DNA of 64,000 nucleotides from an uncultured Eubacteriales bacterium (GCA_949287075.1 CASEEU010000015.1:1-64000), one strand, 5' to 3'; shown: positions 26,101 to 34,700, numbered from the stretch's first letter. Numbers and translations: made by a program. The notes: generated by a model from the sequence alone, not told the origin.

Positions 26101-27906
26101 ATAACCATACCATTTAAAGATGATGGAGGATATGTACTTGGAACCATCAATCCAAAATACAGAACAGAATGGATAAAAGAAAACGTACAAACAGACACAA
26201 CAACAGATGCAAACAATCCAAAACTAAACGTTACATTAAGAGGAACAACCAACCCAGAAGTAGCAGTAGATGAATATATCAGTGATGTAACAAGTTCATT
26301 AACAGCAGATGACATCAAAGTATTTATAGACGACACAGAAGTAACAGACCTTGTAACAACAACAGTAGGAGGCGCAACACAAACAAATAACACAAGAACA
26401 GGAGCACAAGATGTATTACAAGTCATAACCATCACAAACTTTGAAGAAGCATCAAGACAAGCAGGAAAACTATACAAAGAATGGAGTGGAAACTTCCGTA
26501 TTGAAATTGCACAAGGAACCTTGTCAGACACCACAGGCCCAGCAGATGCAGAAGGAAACAGAATAACCTATGGAAACAAAAATATGGGATTAACAGATGA
26601 CGGAAGTAGAGAAGACAACAAAATCGAAGACGAAACAAAAGTAGATAAAAACACAGAAGGTGCAATGTTTGTTGACTTTATTGAACCAGAATTTACCTAT
26701 ATTTACTCATCAACAGACATCAACTATGACGAAAAAACATTAACAGTAGAATTCTCTGTAACAGATAAATACTTCAATAGTGTAACAATTAGCCAAGACA
26801 ATATAACTGTAAAAATGATAGAAGAAGATATAACACCAGAAACCATTACAAAAACACTAACCAAAGTAGATGATATTACAGAAACAAGGGATGAACAAGA
26901 TGTAAAAATAGGAGAAACATATAGATTAGTAATTAGTGGATTTGAACAAGCAAGCAAAGCAGAAGGTGAAAACTATAAAGACTACAGTGGGCCAGTCAGC
27001 ATAGCATTCCCAGCAAGCATATTAACAGACAAATCTGGAAATACCAATGCACAAAAAACAATCACAGTAGGAATCAATGAACCAGATCAAACAGGAGATG
27101 CAGAAGTAGTGGATGTTGTAGATCCAATATGGGAAGCTCAAAATGTACAAATAGATGCTAATAATGACAAAGTAACGGTAGACTTAATCGGAACAGATAA
27201 ATATTATGCAAACACTACATTAGATGTTAGCAAAATAAAAGTTATCATCGATGGAGAAGAAATCACAAGTACAACAAATGTTACAAAAGCACTAAGTACA
27301 GCAACCACTTTGACGGAAAATAGAGATGGTAGTATTAAAACATATGGAGTAAAATACACACTAACACTAAGCAATTGGAAAGAAACTGATGCAACTTTTG
27401 AAGCAAGTGGAAGACAATATAGAGAATATAGCGGAAACACACAAATACAAATAGAAGCAGGAACATTAGTAGACGAATCTGGAAACGAAAATGAACAAGC
27501 AACACTAGACTTAGGAATGATAGACATCATCAAACCAGAAATTCATAAAGTATCATCAACGAAAAATGATGCAAACAAAACAGAAACCATTGTATTTAAC
27601 GTCATAGACAAATACTTTGACTCAGCACAAATCAGTGCAACAGATACATCAAAACTAACAGTATATGTAGACAATGAAGAAGCAATAGGAGTAACAAAAA
27701 CCATTACGAATACAGAAGATATAACAGCAACAATAAATGGAACAAGCAAAGTTATTGGAAAACGTTACACACTAGTCATATCAAACTTCGAACAACCAAG
27801 AACGACACCAGTAAATTATGACAGAGAATATTCAGATTGGAGTGGAGATGTATTTGTACAAGTAGCTCCAGCAACAGTCGTAGACGAATCTGGAAACACA
27901 AACTAA
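23125..27906 (+). CDS. BspA-like (DUF285)/LamG/Ig-like surface protein, apparently 3'-truncated
   Basis: A 1,593-residue protein with ribosome binding site AAGGAG. The N-terminus MQKYFKSIKH plus a hydrophobic helix (residues ~12-32) resembles that of the 31717 locus (MRKYFKSMKL), and the following STIQAKDLNKYNAEPLSDGSVN is shared as well. Order: Ig-like modules (about 23430-24250), a block header with an inserted LamG domain (about 24360-24990), one DUF285 block of about 11 repeats (25020-26150), then Ig-like modules to the end. It ends VVDESGNTN-stop. In the 4,239-aa paralogue the equivalent SGNTN is followed by QEVLDVELISKD and the C-type-lectin tail. Here the stop and a four-copy hairpin array come instead, so the lectin tail is missing. 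No sorting signal is present. Probable surface adhesin; surface retention is unclear. Confidence 0.82.
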   Translation: MQKYFKSIKHVGAIMFVTTLIAFMLVAFANNKQNTKSSDVSTDFVKISTIQAKDLNKYNAEPLSDGSVNVAMKVAKNDNNMLYQSLRIAATDKINTDTLGNNFVDYIKPNATYQYTETDVDHDGKSFTMVFDMTDKFYTSGTLTLDDLTILIDGEEPNWTEVSKSLQEEDRTNIVNGESKVIGKRYTLTLSNLEQIQVKEGDNYLDYSGVITVAIPADKIVDETGNANNAVTLTSGISLPGGTGTAEVVDVVKPLVEKISSSVDATNGTASLVFRVTDKYYASTTLTNANLQITVDGELVDSTGITKEVTSTALNEQRLVNGTTQTVQYGIQFTVNLSGLDTSVSQIKVRVPANAILDQSGNGNKETDLLVLNTLRSTSEEQFSNSPFLGNTGLQRNNIDQVEFVDSIPEVVLPSDSSLLRKYDAINNTGNGHSNTTTTWKDLSGHQDGTVHGATWGDNYLSFNGTVSDWVGCGNISVTNKVTIDATIVAKSIKNADNGNNAGEADIIANWNEGGTGLCLTDGVPQFYAYIAGVGNVYVEAKSPITVGEKTRITGSYDGKYMYLYINGKLEAVKAQTGTIKAPTNNTILMMGNNPDGSAVGQWDHSADINIYSASVYNDAVQTNMWDVSAAQDCSIVAWYDTNPNGTYKVYIGSDNEIFGNTDSSYLFTYIGYNDNCTETETIKNIELLNVSNVTNMSNMFNGTGKVAMTSLDLGDNFDTSNVTNMSYMFFGTGYKNMTTFNIGNKFNTKNVIDMSFMFDNIGYSALTSLDLGDNFDTSNVTNMTYMFYGAGYKAMTNLNLGDKFDTKNVTNMRVMFRTTGYTAMTSLELGDKFDTSNVTDMSYMFVDTGYTAMTSLNLGDNFDTSNVTNMSNMFYGTGYNSMTTLDLGENFNTSNVENMSGMFWNCGHDKMTSLDLGDKFNTSKVINMDSMFFYTGIGSMTSLDLGPAFTNIAEVNSNMFIGTGKYTEIVIYVPEAIYQDKANFKLNSESTITIPFKDDGGYVLGTINPKYRTEWIKENVQTDTTTDANNPKLNVTLRGTTNPEVAVDEYISDVTSSLTADDIKVFIDDTEVTDLVTTTVGGATQTNNTRTGAQDVLQVITITNFEEASRQAGKLYKEWSGNFRIEIAQGTLSDTTGPADAEGNRITYGNKNMGLTDDGSREDNKIEDETKVDKNTEGAMFVDFIEPEFTYIYSSTDINYDEKTLTVEFSVTDKYFNSVTISQDNITVKMIEEDITPETITKTLTKVDDITETRDEQDVKIGETYRLVISGFEQASKAEGENYKDYSGPVSIAFPASILTDKSGNTNAQKTITVGINEPDQTGDAEVVDVVDPIWEAQNVQIDANNDKVTVDLIGTDKYYANTTLDVSKIKVIIDGEEITSTTNVTKALSTATTLTENRDGSIKTYGVKYTLTLSNWKETDATFEASGRQYREYSGNTQIQIEAGTLVDESGNENEQATLDLGMIDIIKPEIHKVSSTKNDANKTETIVFNVIDKYFDSAQISATDTSKLTVYVDNEEAIGVTKTITNTEDITATINGTSKVIGKRYTLVISNFEQPRTTPVNYDREYSDWSGDVFVQVAPATVVDESGNTN

Positions 27907-27911
27907 AAAAA

Positions 27912-28047
27912 TGTCGCATTGAGATCGTTTCTCTGTGCGACATTTGTCCCATTGGGATCGTTTTTCTGTGCGACATTTTTTGTCTCATTGAGATCGTTTC
28001 TCTGTGCGACATTTTTTGTCTCATTGAGTTCGTTTTTCTATGCGACA
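27912..28047 (-). repeat. REP-like hairpin units, cluster H (4 copies, reverse)
   Basis: Units at 27912-27942, 27945-27975, 27981-28011 and 28017-28047, separated by T-runs only. Left arms are TGTCGCA, TGTCCCA, TGTCTCA and TGTCTCA; all right arms are TGCGACA. The array starts 5 nt after the stop of the 1,593-aa gene. A-run, hairpin and T-run make each unit terminator-like, and no other terminator is visible here. Confidence 0.92.
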
Positions 28048-28600
28048 TTTTTATGTTTACAGCTTGAATCTTTTTAATATTTGTGATAATATATCAATAC
28101 AATATTTTTGGGTTGTTTTTATATGCAAATTATTTTCATCTTGGAGTTGTTACTACATTGTATATCTTTATAAATTTAGCTTTTGTACTTAACTTGTTGA
28201 AAAAATGTTTATTTATTTAATTTTTATAAAAAATGTTTATATATTCAAAAATATTTAATTTATTATCAACTATTGATTTATTCAAAATACCGAATTTAAT
28301 ATCAACTATTTATGTATTCTAAATTTTAATTTTATTCTAAGATTTATTTTATGATATTTATATTTTAATTTTATTCTAAAATTTATTTTATGATATTTAT
28401 ATTTTAATTTTATTCTAAGATGTATTTTACGATTTTTATACTTTAAATTTATTCTAAAGTTTTTATTCTTTATATGTTATTTAAAAGTTTATTTTATATT
28501 TTGATTTTACTTTTTCCATATATAGAACAACAATTAACAAAGAAACGATATTGAATATATTTGTAGAATTTTAACAATTTTTTCATGAGTCATATTTTGT
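28048..28600. other. AT-rich region without a gene; 39-bp tandem repeat at 28323-28459
   Basis: No ORF is supported. Within it a 39-bp unit beginning ATTTTAATTTTATTCTAAGA is repeated at 28323-28361, 28362-28400 and 28401-28439, with a partial fourth copy to 28459. An older, looser duplication (TTTAAT...ATCAACTATT) lies at about 28255-28312. Confidence 0.75.
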
Positions 28601-28646
28601 ATTGTATAACCCAAAAAAATTTGATACAATGAAAGGAGAAATTTTA

Positions 28647-29585
28647 TTGAAACAAATAGATGTAAAAGAAGTAGACATGCTACCATTATCAAATGATTAT
28701 GTATTCAAGCGAATCTTTGGAAAGGGTGGAAACGAAAAAATATTAAAAAGTCTATTAGAAGCAATTTTAAAAATTCAAATACAAAAGATAGAAATAAAAA
28801 ATCCAGAAATACCAAAAGAAACATTAGATGAAAAACTAAGTATCTTAGACATCAGAGCAGAAATTAATGAAGATACCATGATTGACATTGAAATGCAAGT
28901 AGGAAATACAACAGCAATTGATAGAAGACTAGTGGTATATAATGCAAAATTAATAGCAGGAGATACAAAGGTATCAAAAGAGTACAAGAATGTGAAAGAT
29001 ACAATTGTGATATGTATTTTAAATGATATGATAATAAAAAGAAATGCATACTTAAGTTTAGCAATGTTGAAATATGAACAAACAGAAGAAATCCGATATG
29101 TAAACTTAGGATACAAAGATGAAGAAGAATACTTAACAAAGATGGTAAAATACTATATCATAGAATTACCAAAATTTAAAAAAAAGAAACCAAAGGTAGG
29201 AGATTTATTAGAAAAATGGTTGTATGTGATTGGGGGCGATCAAAAAATGATAGAAGAGTGTAAAAAAGAAAATGAGGAAATTAAAGAGGCAGTGAAACAA
29301 TTGACAGAAATGAGTGCTGACGAGTATGAAAGAGAATTATATGAAATTAGAGAACGAAGTAGGTTAACCTATAACACTGAAATGAATGAGGCGAGAAGAA
29401 AAGGTTTAGCTGAAGGAAAAGCTGAAGGAAGAGCCGAGGGAAAGGCAGAAGGAAGAGTCGAGGGAGAAAATGAAGAAAAAAGGAAAATTGCCAAAAAGAT
29501 GTTAGAAGAAGGCTTAGATATAAAAATAATTCAAAAAGTTACTAACTTGTCTGAAGAAGAAATAAAAGCATTAATGTCGCATTGA
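28647..29585 (+). CDS. Rpn/PF12784-type PD-(D/E)XK nuclease family transposase
   Basis: A 312-residue protein read from TTG at 28647, chosen because AAAGGAG (28632-28638) is well spaced. Upstream in-frame starts (28602 TTG, 28629 ATG) have no ribosome binding site. Features: N-terminal LPLSNDYVFKRIFG typical of the family, PD-(D/E)XK core with LDIRAE followed by IEMQV (Asp...Glu-x-Gln), a long helical middle (WLYVIGGDQKM), and an Ala-Glu-Gly-Lys/Arg tandem tract (LAEGKAEGRAEGKAEGR). The C-terminal KKMLEEGLDIKIIQKVTNLS is typical too. Family members are described as recombination-promoting nucleases or putative transposases. The stop codon (TGA) and last residues (MSH) are supplied by a hairpin unit starting at 29575. 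Two decayed copies flank it at 22178 and 30881. Confidence 0.85.
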   Translation: MKQIDVKEVDMLPLSNDYVFKRIFGKGGNEKILKSLLEAILKIQIQKIEIKNPEIPKETLDEKLSILDIRAEINEDTMIDIEMQVGNTTAIDRRLVVYNAKLIAGDTKVSKEYKNVKDTIVICILNDMIIKRNAYLSLAMLKYEQTEEIRYVNLGYKDEEEYLTKMVKYYIIELPKFKKKKPKVGDLLEKWLYVIGGDQKMIEECKKENEEIKEAVKQLTEMSADEYERELYEIRERSRLTYNTEMNEARRKGLAEGKAEGRAEGKAEGRVEGENEEKRKIAKKMLEEGLDIKIIQKVTNLSEEEIKALMSH

Positions 29586-29706
29586 GATCGTTTTTCTGTG
29601 CGACATTTTGTCGCATTGAGATCGTTTTTCTGTGCGACATTTTGTCGCATTGAGATCGTTTTTCTGTGCGACATTTGTCCCATTGAAATCGTTTTTCAAT
29701 GGGACA
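29575..29706 (-). repeat. REP-like hairpin units, cluster I (4 copies, reverse)
   Basis: Units at 29575-29605, 29609-29639, 29643-29673 and 29676-29706. The first overlaps the 3' end of the Rpn gene and provides its stop codon. The last carries a compensatory double change (TGTCCCA/TGGGACA) extended to a 13-bp perfect stem. T-run spacers. In the two other Rpn copies an ordinary GACCAATT-type terminator occupies this position. Confidence 0.92.
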
Positions 29707-29821
29707 TTTCAATGGGAGAGAATAAAACAATTGAATTTTATGTGAAATGATGTTATAATAAAAAATAGTTTCACAAAAATCAGAAAAAATCATTTTATTA
29801 CAAAAGGAAGGAGAAAATGAC

Positions 29822-30751
29822 ATGAAAGTGGAGGTTAAAGGAAATAACGAGGAAGTGAAAATTAAAAAATATGAGGGGGAAGGAATAATTGTAGGAGAGG
29901 CTGTGAGCACAGATAAACAAATACGGTTTTATTTAAATGAAACCACATTTATTAGTGCAACGAAGGAACAAGACAGCGACAATGAAGAAAAAATTGTTGT
30001 TGACTTGGCAGATAACGAAGAAAAATATGTTAGACGCATCATGTTCGAAGATATGAAGAACAAAAATAAAGAAGAAAGGAAAAAGGATGGAAAAAAAGTA
30101 ATTATAGGAGTGCTAGCACTTGGATTAGTATTGATAAGTTGTTTTGGCATAAAAGAACCATCAAATTTTCTACTAAGATCAATTTTTCATACATTTTCAA
30201 TATTTCTATATTTTTTGATAATAATAGGAATATTTGAATATATGATGATTCCAAGTTCAGCAAGAAGTAAACATTCTGCAGAACACAAAATTGTGAATTT
30301 TATCACGAAAAACTCAAGATTACCACAAAACATGCAAGAAATTAAAAAATCATCCAGATTTAGTTCAGGATGCGATAGTGCAGAAAAAGAAGAAATTTGG
30401 GTGAAAGCTTTTATCGCATGTGTCTTTGCTGATTTGTATGCAAGTTGCGGTTTTGTAATTATTTATTTGTTTTTTTACAATATTGAACCAATAGGTGAAA
30501 AAACGCTTTTAATAATATATGCATTAATGTATCTTGCAATGGCATTTATAAACATTAAAATGATATTAAAAGGATATTATAAAAGAACAATAAGCATACT
30601 AATGAAAGGAATGAATTATTTCCTGCAATGTTGTAACACAACAAGCAAAGTAGAAGAAACAGATATTTTGTTAGCATTTTATGCTGCAAAATACTGGGTA
30701 AAAAGAGTTTACCCTGAATATTATACAGACAACGACCTTACTTACCATTAA
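29822..30751 (+). CDS. DUF1385 (YqhQ)-like membrane protein
   Basis: A 309-residue integral membrane protein. The ATG at 29822 follows AAGGAAGGAG; an ATG five bases earlier opens only a dipeptide. N-terminal ~85 residues are hydrophilic. Hydrophobic helices follow at about 93-112, 120-142, 193-216 and 225-243. Between helices 2 and 3 is SKHSAEHKIVNFI, then LPQNMQEIKKSSRFSSGCDS, resembling the HGAEHK...R-x-x-x-R-C-G signature of DUF1385/YqhQ proteins, though the cysteine context is altered. The C-terminal EETDILLAFYAAKYWVKRV is soluble. The family's role is unknown. It lies between hairpin clusters I and J and two Rpn copies. The assignment rests on one motif region and is tentative. Confidence 0.5.
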   Translation: MKVEVKGNNEEVKIKKYEGEGIIVGEAVSTDKQIRFYLNETTFISATKEQDSDNEEKIVVDLADNEEKYVRRIMFEDMKNKNKEERKKDGKKVIIGVLALGLVLISCFGIKEPSNFLLRSIFHTFSIFLYFLIIIGIFEYMMIPSSARSKHSAEHKIVNFITKNSRLPQNMQEIKKSSRFSSGCDSAEKEEIWVKAFIACVFADLYASCGFVIIYLFFYNIEPIGEKTLLIIYALMYLAMAFINIKMILKGYYKRTISILMKGMNYFLQCCNTTSKVEETDILLAFYAAKYWVKRVYPEYYTDNDLTYH

Positions 30752-30813
30752 GTGTAATACTGAAAATGATTTGAAAATGAAAAGGTGTTGTTTAAAATTG
30801 CAACATTTTACAA

Positions 30814-30877
30814 TGTCCCATAGAGATCGTTTCTCTGTGGGACATTTGTCGCATTGAGATCGTTTTTCAATGGGACA
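30814..30877 (-). repeat. REP-like hairpin units, cluster J (2 copies, reverse)
   Basis: Units at 30814-30844 (TGTCCCA/TGGGACA, compensatory pair) and 30847-30877 (TGTCGCA/TGGGACA), separated by TT. The second joins an Rpn remnant with only a few bases between, marking a rearrangement breakpoint. Confidence 0.9.
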
Positions 30878-30880
30878 TAA

Positions 30881-31042
30881 AGCGAGAAGAAAAGGGTTAG
30901 TCAAAGGGGAAAAGATAGGTGAAAAAATAGGATAGAAAAAAAGAAACAAAGAAATTGCAAAGAAAATGAAGCAAAAAGACATGGACATTGCAACTATTAT
31001 TGAAATAACAGAATTAACAGAAAAAGAAATTAAAGAACTATA
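30881..31042 (+). pseudogene. C-terminal remnant of a third Rpn/PD-(D/E)XK transposase-like gene
   Basis: Homology to the other two copies starts at AGCGAGAAGAAAAGG (encoding ARRKG) and runs to KEIKEL-stop, covering only the last ~55 residues. It contains an in-frame TAG (EKIG-stop-KKRNKEIAKKM), so it cannot be expressed. Its 5' boundary coincides with the end of hairpin unit 30847-30877. Confidence 0.8.
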
Positions 31043-31162
31043 GTTAAAATAAAAAAAGATAAAACAAACAAAACAAACAAAAACTCTATAACTCAAAATT
31101 ATAAAAGAACCAGAAAAAATAAAAAAACATAATAAAATAAAAACATAATAAAATAAAAAGAA

Positions 31163-31215
31163 AAGACCAATTGGAAATCGTTTTTGTAGAGAATCCCAAA
31201 AAATGGTCTTTTTAA
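31163..31215 (+). terminator. Decayed intrinsic terminator after the Rpn remnant
   Basis: AAGACCA/TGGTCTT arms with a long loop and TTTTTAATTTTT tail. It is homologous in its first arm (GACCAATTGG) to the terminators at 21746 and 22870. Confidence 0.6.
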
Positions 31216-31228
31216 TTTTTATTAAAAA

Positions 31229-31429
31229 TGTCGCACAGAAAAACGATCTCAATGAGACAAAAAATGTCGCACAGAAAAACGATCTCAATGAGACAAATGT
31301 CGCACAGAAAAACGATCTCAATGGGACAAATGTCGCACAGAAAAACGAACTCAATGAGACAAATGTCGCACAGAAAAACGATCTCAATGCGACAAAAATG
31401 TCCCACAGAAAAACGAACTCAATGGGACA
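31229..31429 (+). repeat. REP-like hairpin units, cluster K (6 copies, forward)
   Basis: The largest array: 31229-31259, 31265-31295, 31298-31328, 31331-31361, 31364-31394 and 31399-31429, separated by 2-5 A residues. Right arms are TGAGACA, TGAGACA, TGGGACA, TGAGACA, TGCGACA and TGGGACA. The last unit also has a changed left arm (TGTCCCA), restoring pairing. Upstream of the giant 31717-60139 locus. Confidence 0.93.
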
Positions 31430-31472
31430 AAATCGAAATAAAAAAGGGATAGAAAAAGTTGCAAAAAAAGTT

Positions 31473-31561
31473 GGAAAATATGTAATTTTTTGTCGGAAAA
31501 TACTTGTAAAAATTGCTTAAAAAATATATAATAAAGCATATAAAATTGTGGTATATTGACG
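31473..31561 (+). promoter_or_regulatory. Promoter block of the giant split surface-protein locus (duplicate of 22931-23019)
   Basis: TTGTAA (31504-31509), 17 bp, TATAAT (31527-31532) within an ~88-bp block nearly identical to the one before the 1,593-aa gene. Here the hairpin array lies upstream of the promoter instead of downstream. The leader to the start codon is ~185 nt and includes a short fossil of a DUF285-block end (31571-31624). Confidence 0.75.
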
Positions 31562-31716
31562 AGAAAATAACATTAAAATTTGACTATAAAAATGGAACTT
31601 TTGAACCACAGTATTCAAGCTAAAAATGACAGGTAAAAACATAAAAAGTTTATATAAAAAATAAAGAAATTAATCTCAATGGAGAATAGATATAAAAATA
31701 TTTGGAGGAACGAAAG

Positions 31717-34700
31717 ATGCGAAAATACTTTAAAAGTATGAAACTAAAAAATGCAAAACAAAAAAGTATAGAACAAAATAGCATAAAACAAAAAAATAAA
31801 AAATTAAAACGTATAAGTGTCATCAGTTTAATTACAGTAATGATAACACTTATATTAATGACTTTTATAAATGGTGCAAATGTAGGTATTGATATAGCTA
31901 AAACAAATACGATACAATCAAGTGAATTAAAAAATTATGCAGCAGAACCGTTAACAGATGGTTCTGTTAATGCTGTTTCAGACCAAACAAGCAATGATTC
32001 AATTCAAGAAACAGATACAGGTGTTGCTACATTAGCAGAAGATACAAGTGATGTGGAGAAGATTGATAAGAAAATATTGATTTTTAGTGTCATTGAAGCA
32101 GACCATAGAGAACAAACAGAAATTGATGAATTAAAAGCAAAATTACAGGAAACATATGAAACTGTAGATGTTATTACTACAACTGCTAATGGAAATATCG
32201 ATAGTATATTGAGAGATCAAATTATCAATGCAACAGGTTATGATTTAATTATTTGTGATATGTATAGTTGGTCTACAACAACCAATATAGCAACACAAAG
32301 TAACCTAAAATATAACTTAATTACAATTTCTAATGATGCTGATACAACAGATAATCAATTAGTGGGACAAGTTACACAAGGGACAAATGTAGATGCTGAC
32401 AGTATTACAACACAAGATGAAGTTTTTAAAAATATGTATATTTCAGCAAGTGGTGAATATGATGACATCACAACAAATAAAATAAAATTCAAAAGCGACG
32501 TAAATGTCCTAGCAACAATGAAATATAAAGGAGATAACAATACATATGACGCTATAGGATACAAAAAAATTGGCAACTACACACAAATACATTCACAATC
32601 ATATTTGAAAAATAATTTCGCACAAGTCGTAGAAAGACTAGCAGACTTTGCTTTAGGAGCAGTAAACATAGATGGAGACTTTGTAGACTTCATAAAACCA
32701 AATGCAACATACCAATTCTCAGAAACAGACATAGATAGAGACGGAAAAACATTCACTATGGTATTTGACATGACAGATAAATTCTATCAATCTGGAACAT
32801 TAGCATTAGAGGATTTAACAATCTTAATTGATGGAGAAGAACCAAATTGGGCAGAAGTCAATAAATCATTAAGAGAAGAAGATAGAACAAACATTATAAA
32901 TGGAGAAACAGAGGTAATAGGAAAGAGATATACATTAGAATTATCGAACCTAGAACAAATACAAGTAAAAGATGGAGACAATTACCTAGATTACAGTGGT
33001 GTTATAACAGTCGCAGTTCCAGCAGATAAGCTGATAGATACAACAGGAAATGGAAATAATGCAACAACCATTACATCAGGAATTAACTTACCAGGTGGAA
33101 CAGGAACAGGAGAAGTTGTGGATGTTGTACAACCATTAGTTGAGAAAATCACTTCTACAGTAGATCCAGCAGCTGGAACAGCAGCACTAACATTTAAAGC
33201 AACAGATAAATACTTTGCTAGTACAACATTGACAAATGAAAATTTACAAATTACAGTAGATGGACAAGCAGTAGATTCAACAGGTGTAACAAAACAAGTA
33301 AATAGTACACCTTTAACAGAAGAAAGAGTAGTAAATGGAGAAAATACAACAGTACAATATGGATTGCAATTCACAGTAAATCTTTCAGGACTTGATACAA
33401 GTGTTAGTCAAATAAAAGTTAGAGTACCAGCAGGAGCAGTAACAGACCAATCTGGAAATGTAAATAAAGAAACAGATTTATTGATATTTAATACTTTGAG
33501 AACAACGAATACAGAAAACTTTTACACGCGAGGGTTCTTAGGAAACTCAGATATCCAAAGACAAAATGTAGATCAAGTAGAATTTGTTGATCACATACCA
33601 GAAGATGTATATGATGAATTGACAAATACATATAAGAATGATACTGCATGGGATGTTTCAGCAATGCAAGATAATACAATTATTGCATGGTATGATACAA
33701 ATCCAAATGGAACATACAAAGTCTACATAGGAAGCAACAGCGAAATGTTTGGAAATGTAGATTCAAGTTATTTGTTTTATTGTATAGGATATTCAGAAAA
33801 TTGTACTTCAACAGAAACTATTAAAAATCTAGACTTATTAAAAACAGGAAATGTGCAAAACATGAAAGAAATGTTTGATTCTACAGGATATACAGCAATG
33901 ACAAGTTTAGATTTAAGTAACATTGATACAAGTAATGTAACAAATATGAGTTACATGTTCAATAATACAGGTTATAATGCAATGACAAATTTAAACTTAG
34001 GAGACAACTTTGACACCAGTAACGTAACAGATATGAACAATATGTTTTCTTGGACAGGATATACAGCAATGACAAGCTTAGACTTAGGAGACAAATTTAA
34101 TACAATCGCAGTAACAGATATGAAGATGATGTTCAACAGTACAGGATATACAGCTATGACAAATTTAAACTTAGGAGAAAACTTTGATACAAGTAGTGTA
34201 ACAGATATGAGTAATATGTTCTGGTGTACAGGTCATAATACAATGACAAGTTTAGACTTAGGAGATGAATTTGATACAAGCAATGTAACAGATATGAACA
34301 ATATGTTTTTTAGAACAGGATATACAGCGATGACAAGTTTAGACCTAGGAGATAAATTTGATACAAGCAGTGTAACCAATATGAACTCTATGTTCCAAGC
34401 AACAGGATATACAGCAATGACAGGTTTAGACTTAGGAGATAAATTTGACACAAGCAGTGTAACAGATATGCAAGATATGTTCCACTCTACAGGATATACA
34501 GCAATGACAAATTTAAACTTAGGAGATAAATTCGATACAAGTAATGTAACCAATATGAGATATATGTTCGGGTATACAGGATATACAGCGATGACAAGTT
34601 TAGACTTAGGAGACAAATTTAAGACAGATAATGTAACAGATATGGAAATGATGTTCTATAGTGCAGGATTAAGTAATATGACAAGCTTAGACTTAGGACC

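Noticed and set aside
31229..31429. CRISPR array
   Set aside because: The repeated 31-nt units are separated by only 2-5 A residues, not by unique 26-40-nt spacers, and no cas gene is nearby. They are hairpin repeats.
30671..31520. Small ORFs made of VAQKNDLNET or FVSLRSFFCAT repeats
   Set aside because: They are translations of the hairpin arrays in various frames; no ribosome binding site or non-repeat coding content.
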